From: Phenylobacterium soli | GTDB lineage: Bacteria > Pseudomonadota > Alphaproteobacteria > Caulobacterales > Caulobacteraceae | Length of the DNA: 64,000 nt | NCBI RefSeq assembly: GCF_003254475.1 | Contig: NZ_QFYQ01000001.1 | Coordinates: 62,001 to 126,000, forward strand | Direction: 5' to 3' | In this document: piece after piece, positions 61,171 through 64,000 of the stretch | Position numbering within the stretch: the stretch's first letter is position 1 | Layout: every line of letters begins with the position of its first letter | The notes under the pieces: generated by a model | What the model saw: the letters and a program-made list of their open reading frames with translations, nothing else | What the model was told of the DNA's origin: nothing | Databases searched by the model: none | Made by a program: the position numbers and the translations under genes

Positions 61171-61177
61171 ACCGATA

Positions 61178-61540
61178 ATGGACGCTGCCGAGACCAAACG
61201 AGCGAGACGGCGGGCCGGGCGCACCGGCTGCGCGGTGGAGACCACCCTGTCGGTGATCGGCGGGACGTGGAAGCCGGTGCTGCTGTTCCACCTGCTGGAC
61301 GGCAAGCTGCGCTTCAACGCGCTGTGCCGGCTGACGCCGGCGGCGACGCCGCGGATGATCACCCTGCAGTTGCGCGAGCTGGAGGCCGACGGGGTGATCC
61401 GCCGGATCGTCTATCCGGAGGTGCCGCCCAAGGTGGAGTACGAGCTGACGCCCCTGGGGCGGACCCTGGAGCCGGTGCTGCTCAGCATGCGGGCCTGGGG
61501 GGAGACCTTCGCCGGACGGGCGGAGGCGCCCGCCGGCTGA
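61178..61540 (+). CDS. HxlR-family (QorR/YodB-like) redox transcriptional regulator
   Basis: A 120-residue winged-helix regulator. The conserved N-terminal Cys is C18 in GCAVETTLSVIGGTWK, the thiol that senses quinones or electrophiles in YodB, QorR and related proteins. A second Cys is C50 in ALCRLTPAATPRMITLQLRE, which is the recognition-helix region. The C-terminal VEYELTPLGRTLEPVL is the wing. It sits divergent from the quinone oxidoreductase gene with a 28-bp palindrome overlapping its own promoter region. Confidence 0.93.
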   Translation: MDAAETKRARRRAGRTGCAVETTLSVIGGTWKPVLLFHLLDGKLRFNALCRLTPAATPRMITLQLRELEADGVIRRIVYPEVPPKVEYELTPLGRTLEPVLLSMRAWGETFAGRAEAPAG

Positions 61541-61559
61541 CGGGCGCCTCCTGAACCGG

Positions 61560-62489
61560 TCACGCCCTGGCCGCAGCCAGGATGTGCTGGTTCACCGCCT
61601 CGGCATGGGTGGTGAAGAGGCCGTGCGGCGCCCCTTTCAGCACCACCAGCTCCGCGCCGGGGATCAGGGCGGCCACGCGCCGGCCGGTCATCTCCAGCGG
61701 GGCGGAGGCGTCCATGTCGCCGTGGATCACCCGGGTCGGCACGGCGACCTTGGCGCAGTCGGCGCGGAGGTCGGTCGCGGTCAAGGCGCGGTTGCAGGCG
61801 AGCACCACCGGCAGCGGACATTCGAGCAGCATCTGCGCGCCGTAGGCCACCGCCTCGGCGGAGGTCTCGGGCGTGTAGAAGGGCCGGGCGTTGTCGGCCA
61901 CCCAGCGAGGGAAATCGCGGGTCCAGGCGGCGCGGATCTGGTCGTGCGCCTCGGGCGGCAGGCCGAAGGGGTTGTCGGCCGTGCGGGTGAGGTAGGGCGC
62001 GGCGGGGGCGAGCAGCACCGCCCGCTTCACCCGCCCGGCGTCATCCCGCGCCAGGTAGCGGATCGCCTCCGCGCAGCCCATCGAATGGCCGACCAGGGTG
62101 ACGCCGCGCAGGTCGAGCTGGTCGAGCACGGCGGCGAGGTCGGCGGCCAGGGTGTCCATGTCGTAGCCGCGGCCCGGGTCGGGCGAACGGCCGTGGCCGC
62201 GCCGATCGAAGGCGACGCAGCGCAGGCCGGCCTGGCTGAGGGCGGCGACCTGCGCCTGCCACATGCGGGACGGCATGGCCCAGGAGCTGACGAACACCAC
62301 CGGCGGGCCCGAGCCCCAGTCGGTGCAGGCGAGCGCGGCGCCGTCGGCGGCGCGGACGTCCGCCGATCCGAGCGGCGGAGGCGCCGCGGGGCGCGGGCGG
62401 ACGGCGGCTGCGGCCGGGGAGGCAAGGGTGGCGGCGAGGGCGCCGGCTCCGCCGAGGGCGGCGGTCTGGAGAACGAGGCGGCGGTTCAT
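61560..62489 (-). CDS. Exported alpha/beta hydrolase (haloperoxidase/esterase type)
   Basis: A 309-residue alpha/beta-hydrolase. The N-terminus MNRRLVLQTAALGGAGALAA is a Tat-like signal. Oxyanion segment VVFVSSWAMPSRMW, nucleophile S136 in LVGHSMGCAEAI, acid Asp in VIHGDMDASAP and His in GAPHGLF form the triad. CVAFDRRGHGRSPDPGRGYD is typical of the non-heme chloroperoxidase-like esterases. AGGAG precedes ATG 62489. It is divergent from an XRE regulator with a short perfect dyad between them, so it is likely that regulator's target. Confidence 0.9.
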   Translation of the reverse strand: MNRRLVLQTAALGGAGALAATLASPAAAAVRPRPAAPPPLGSADVRAADGAALACTDWGSGPPVVFVSSWAMPSRMWQAQVAALSQAGLRCVAFDRRGHGRSPDPGRGYDMDTLAADLAAVLDQLDLRGVTLVGHSMGCAEAIRYLARDDAGRVKRAVLLAPAAPYLTRTADNPFGLPPEAHDQIRAAWTRDFPRWVADNARPFYTPETSAEAVAYGAQMLLECPLPVVLACNRALTATDLRADCAKVAVPTRVIHGDMDASAPLEMTGRRVAALIPGAELVVLKGAPHGLFTTHAEAVNQHILAAARA

Positions 62490-62547
62490 GGGACGGCTCC
62501 TGTGGAAAGGTCGGCCAACAGGACGCCATCGTCGGGGAAGCGCGTCG

Positions 62548-62564
62548 ATTACCCGGCAGGTAAT
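62548..62564. promoter_or_regulatory. dyad operator candidate in hydrolase / XRE divergent promoter
   Basis: ATTACC-cggca-GGTAAT is a perfect inverted repeat, and one of the few AT-rich spots in the 110-nt gap between divergent starts at 62489 and 62600. It is probably the site of the adjacent XRE/MmyB-type regulator. Confidence 0.55.
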
Positions 62565-62599
62565 GGCGCAGCGGCCGGCGGCAGGCTTAGATCGCCGCG

Positions 62600-63433
62600 A
62601 TGAGCACCCTCGCCGCCTCGCCCCGCAGTCCCACTCCAGGCGTCGGTCCCGGCCCGACCGTCGGCGCCCTGATCCGCGAGTGGCGTGAGCGGCGAAGGCT
62701 GAGCCAGCTCGACCTTTCGTGCGACGCGGGGATCTCGACACGGCACCTGAGCTTCATCGAGACCGGCCGCGCGCGGCCGAGCCGCGAGATGGTGCTGCGC
62801 CTCGCCGAGGAACTGAACGCGCCGTTGCGCGCCCGCAACGCCCTGCTGCTGGCCGCCGGCTTCGCCCCGGCCTTCGCCGAGCGCAGCCTGGACGATCCGG
62901 CCCTGGCGGGCGTGCGCCGTTCGATCGACCTGGTGCTGGCCGGCCACGAGCCCTTTCCGGCGCTGGTGGTGGACCGCGGCTGGCGGATGCTCGCCGCCAA
63001 CCGCGCGCTCGGCCCGCTGCTGGCCGGCGTCGCCCCCTTCCTGCTCGAGCCGCCGGTCAATGTGCTGCGGGTCAGCCTGCACCCGGAGGGGCTCGGCCCC
63101 CGGATCGCCAACTTCGCCGAATGGCGGGCGCACATCCTCGAGCGGCTGAAGAGCCAGATCGAGGCCACCGCCGACGCCGAGCTGCAGGTCCTGCTTGAGG
63201 AGCTGGCCGCCTATCCCGCGCCGCCGGAGCAGACGGCGGCCGATCCCGGCGCGGACTACGGCGGGCTCGCCGTGCCGCTGCAGCTGCGCACCCCGGACGC
63301 CGGCGTGCTGTCGTTCTTCAGCACGACGACGGTGTTCGGCACGCCGCTCGACGTCACCCTCTCGGAGCTGGCGCTGGAGACCTTCCTGCCGGCCGACGCC
63401 CACACGGCGCAGGCGCTGCGGCGACTGGCCTAG
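62600..63433 (+). CDS. XRE-family regulator with MmyB-like ligand domain
   Basis: A 277-residue regulator. The N-terminal lambda-repressor-like HTH is GALIREWRERRRLSQLDLSC followed by AGISTRHLSFIETGRARPSR. The C-terminal MmyB-like (PAS-like) domain, from about residue 110, has FPALVVDRGWRMLAANRAL, then LHPEGLGPRIANFAEWRAHI, and the final VFGTPLDVTLSELALETFLP. This domain binds fatty-acid-like ligands in characterised relatives. Such regulators usually control one adjacent divergent oxidoreductase or hydrolase, here the alpha/beta-hydrolase. Its stop overlaps the converging sulfotransferase gene by 4 nt. Confidence 0.92.
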   Translation: MSTLAASPRSPTPGVGPGPTVGALIREWRERRRLSQLDLSCDAGISTRHLSFIETGRARPSREMVLRLAEELNAPLRARNALLLAAGFAPAFAERSLDDPALAGVRRSIDLVLAGHEPFPALVVDRGWRMLAANRALGPLLAGVAPFLLEPPVNVLRVSLHPEGLGPRIANFAEWRAHILERLKSQIEATADAELQVLLEELAAYPAPPEQTAADPGADYGGLAVPLQLRTPDAGVLSFFSTTTVFGTPLDVTLSELALETFLPADAHTAQALRRLA

Positions 63434-64000
63434 GCGACGAAGCGCTTCTGGCGCATCAGCTCGCCGCAGTTCTCGGCGATGAAGCGGGCGGTGTCCGCGT
63501 CGAGGCGGGTCTTCCAGTCGTCGGGCAGGCCCTTGCGTAGGAAGGAGCTGGGATCCTCATCGCCCGGCTTGCGGCCGGAGACCGCCTCGAAGGAGGTCTG
63601 GGCGGCGATCATCCGCATCAGCACGGGCTGGTCGCTGACGCCGAGGAAGGAGAACAGCCGGGTGTTCTCGCTGACCGGATCGGCGTGCAGGTCGCGATAG
63701 CGCACCTCGTGCACCCGGCCGGGGTGGGCGTCGGCGAAGGCCGCGACCTTGGCCACCGCCTCCTTCCAGCCCAGGATCGTCGCCTCGACGGCGTCGCGAT
63801 GCTGCTGCGACCCGGGGCGGAACACGTCCCACAGGCCGACGCGGTGGGAGTGGCCCATGCGCGACACGGCCACGTCCCGCGGGTCGCGGACGATGTGGAT
63901 GAAGCGCGCCTCGGGGAACAGGCGGTTGAGCTGTTCGAGCTGGTGGGTGTAGCGCGGGGTCTTGTCGCCCACCCAGCGCGCCTCGGGCCCGGCCCGCGAG
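63430..64000 (-). CDS. Sulfotransferase family protein (5' end outside window)
   Basis: The frame is open to the window edge, so only the C-terminal ~189 residues are seen. VGDKTPRYTHQLEQLNRLFP and ARFIHIVRDPRDVAVSRMGH match the PAPS-binding region of bacterial sulfotransferases: the RDPRD-type 3'-phosphate motif with a following Ser. The C-terminal part (YRDLHADPVSENTRLFSFLG) fits too. An N-terminal 5'-PSB loop should lie just beyond the window. Substrate unknown; tyrosine-protein, glycan or TPR-linked sulfotransferases share this style. Confidence 0.85.
   Translation of the reverse strand, partial: SRAGPEARWVGDKTPRYTHQLEQLNRLFPEARFIHIVRDPRDVAVSRMGHSHRVGLWDVFRPGSQQHRDAVEATILGWKEAVAKVAAFADAHPGRVHEVRYRDLHADPVSENTRLFSFLGVSDQPVLMRMIAAQTSFEAVSGRKPGDEDPSSFLRKGLPDDWKTRLDADTARFIAENCGELMRQKRFVA

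Overview
The window is a high-GC alphaproteobacterial chromosome segment. Gene content and style point to Caulobacteraceae, most likely Phenylobacterium or a close relative. This assignment is inferred from the rpmH-rnpA-yidC-yihA block usually found near the replication origin, a GTTC-N7-GTTC type LexA box, an alpha-type caa3 oxidase cluster, HWE-family histidine kinases and abundant acyl-CoA/P450 catabolic genes; no marker gene was compared. Coding density is very high, neighbouring genes often overlap by 1-8 nt, and I see no tRNA, rRNA, prophage, transposase or CRISPR array.

Layout. 1-4.6 kb: the end of an OGT-like glycosyltransferase, then rpmH, rnpA, yidC, yihA. 4.7-15.5 kb: lipid and secondary catabolism (LCAD-type acyl-CoA dehydrogenase, Nudix hydrolase, a cytochrome P450 with an APH-like kinase, a penicillin-acylase-family enzyme, small dimeric alpha/beta-barrel proteins, a DUF35/thiolase-like pair). 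15.5-21.3 kb: a seven-gene, tightly overlapping cytochrome c oxidase operon (lipoprotein cytochrome c, cyt-c-fused subunit II, subunits I and III, a small membrane protein, CtaG, and an anchored cytochrome c). 21.3-32.9 kb: a hybrid histidine kinase, a thioredoxin-reductase-like flavoprotein, an attenuator-controlled DAHP synthase, an Lrp-regulated lysine-catabolism pair (lysine 6-dehydrogenase-like plus ALDH7-like), a MoxR/CoxE-VWA pair and a GH18-like secreted protein. 32.9-47.4 kb: a single-chain biotin-dependent acyl-CoA carboxylase, an SOS-box gene, a thioesterase, a GT2, a molybdenum hydroxylase pair (iorAB-like), an HWE kinase, and a LemA/TPM cluster. 47.5-64 kb: a heterodimeric ABC exporter with one degenerate site, ilvD, an acyl-CoA synthetase, phospholipase C, a DegT aminotransferase, a second P450, a divergent HxlR/quinone-oxidoreductase pair, a divergent XRE/hydrolase pair and a partial sulfotransferase.

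Most notable signals. (1) A classical transcription attenuator precedes the DAHP synthase gene: a 27-codon leader peptide with six aromatic codons in a run of eight, mutually exclusive pairing segments 1:2, 2:3 and 3:4, and an intrinsic terminator. The promoter is placed so that the leader peptide could be leaderless. (2) A perfect alphaproteobacterial LexA box lies 3 nt upstream of the start codon of an uncharacterised helical protein (36427-37092), making it a probable SOS gene. The last part of that gene is built from a palindromic MITE-like element. (3) The oxidase subunit I lacks both the D-channel entry aspartate and the K-channel lysine, although all metal ligands are kept. (4) An 11-bp perfect hairpin sequesters the Shine-Dalgarno sequence of the first oxidase-operon gene. 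(5) Several divergent promoters carry clear dyad operators (P450 at 7.7 kb, HxlR at 61.1 kb, XRE at 62.5 kb).

All functional calls come from reading motifs and family resemblance by eye; no database search was run.
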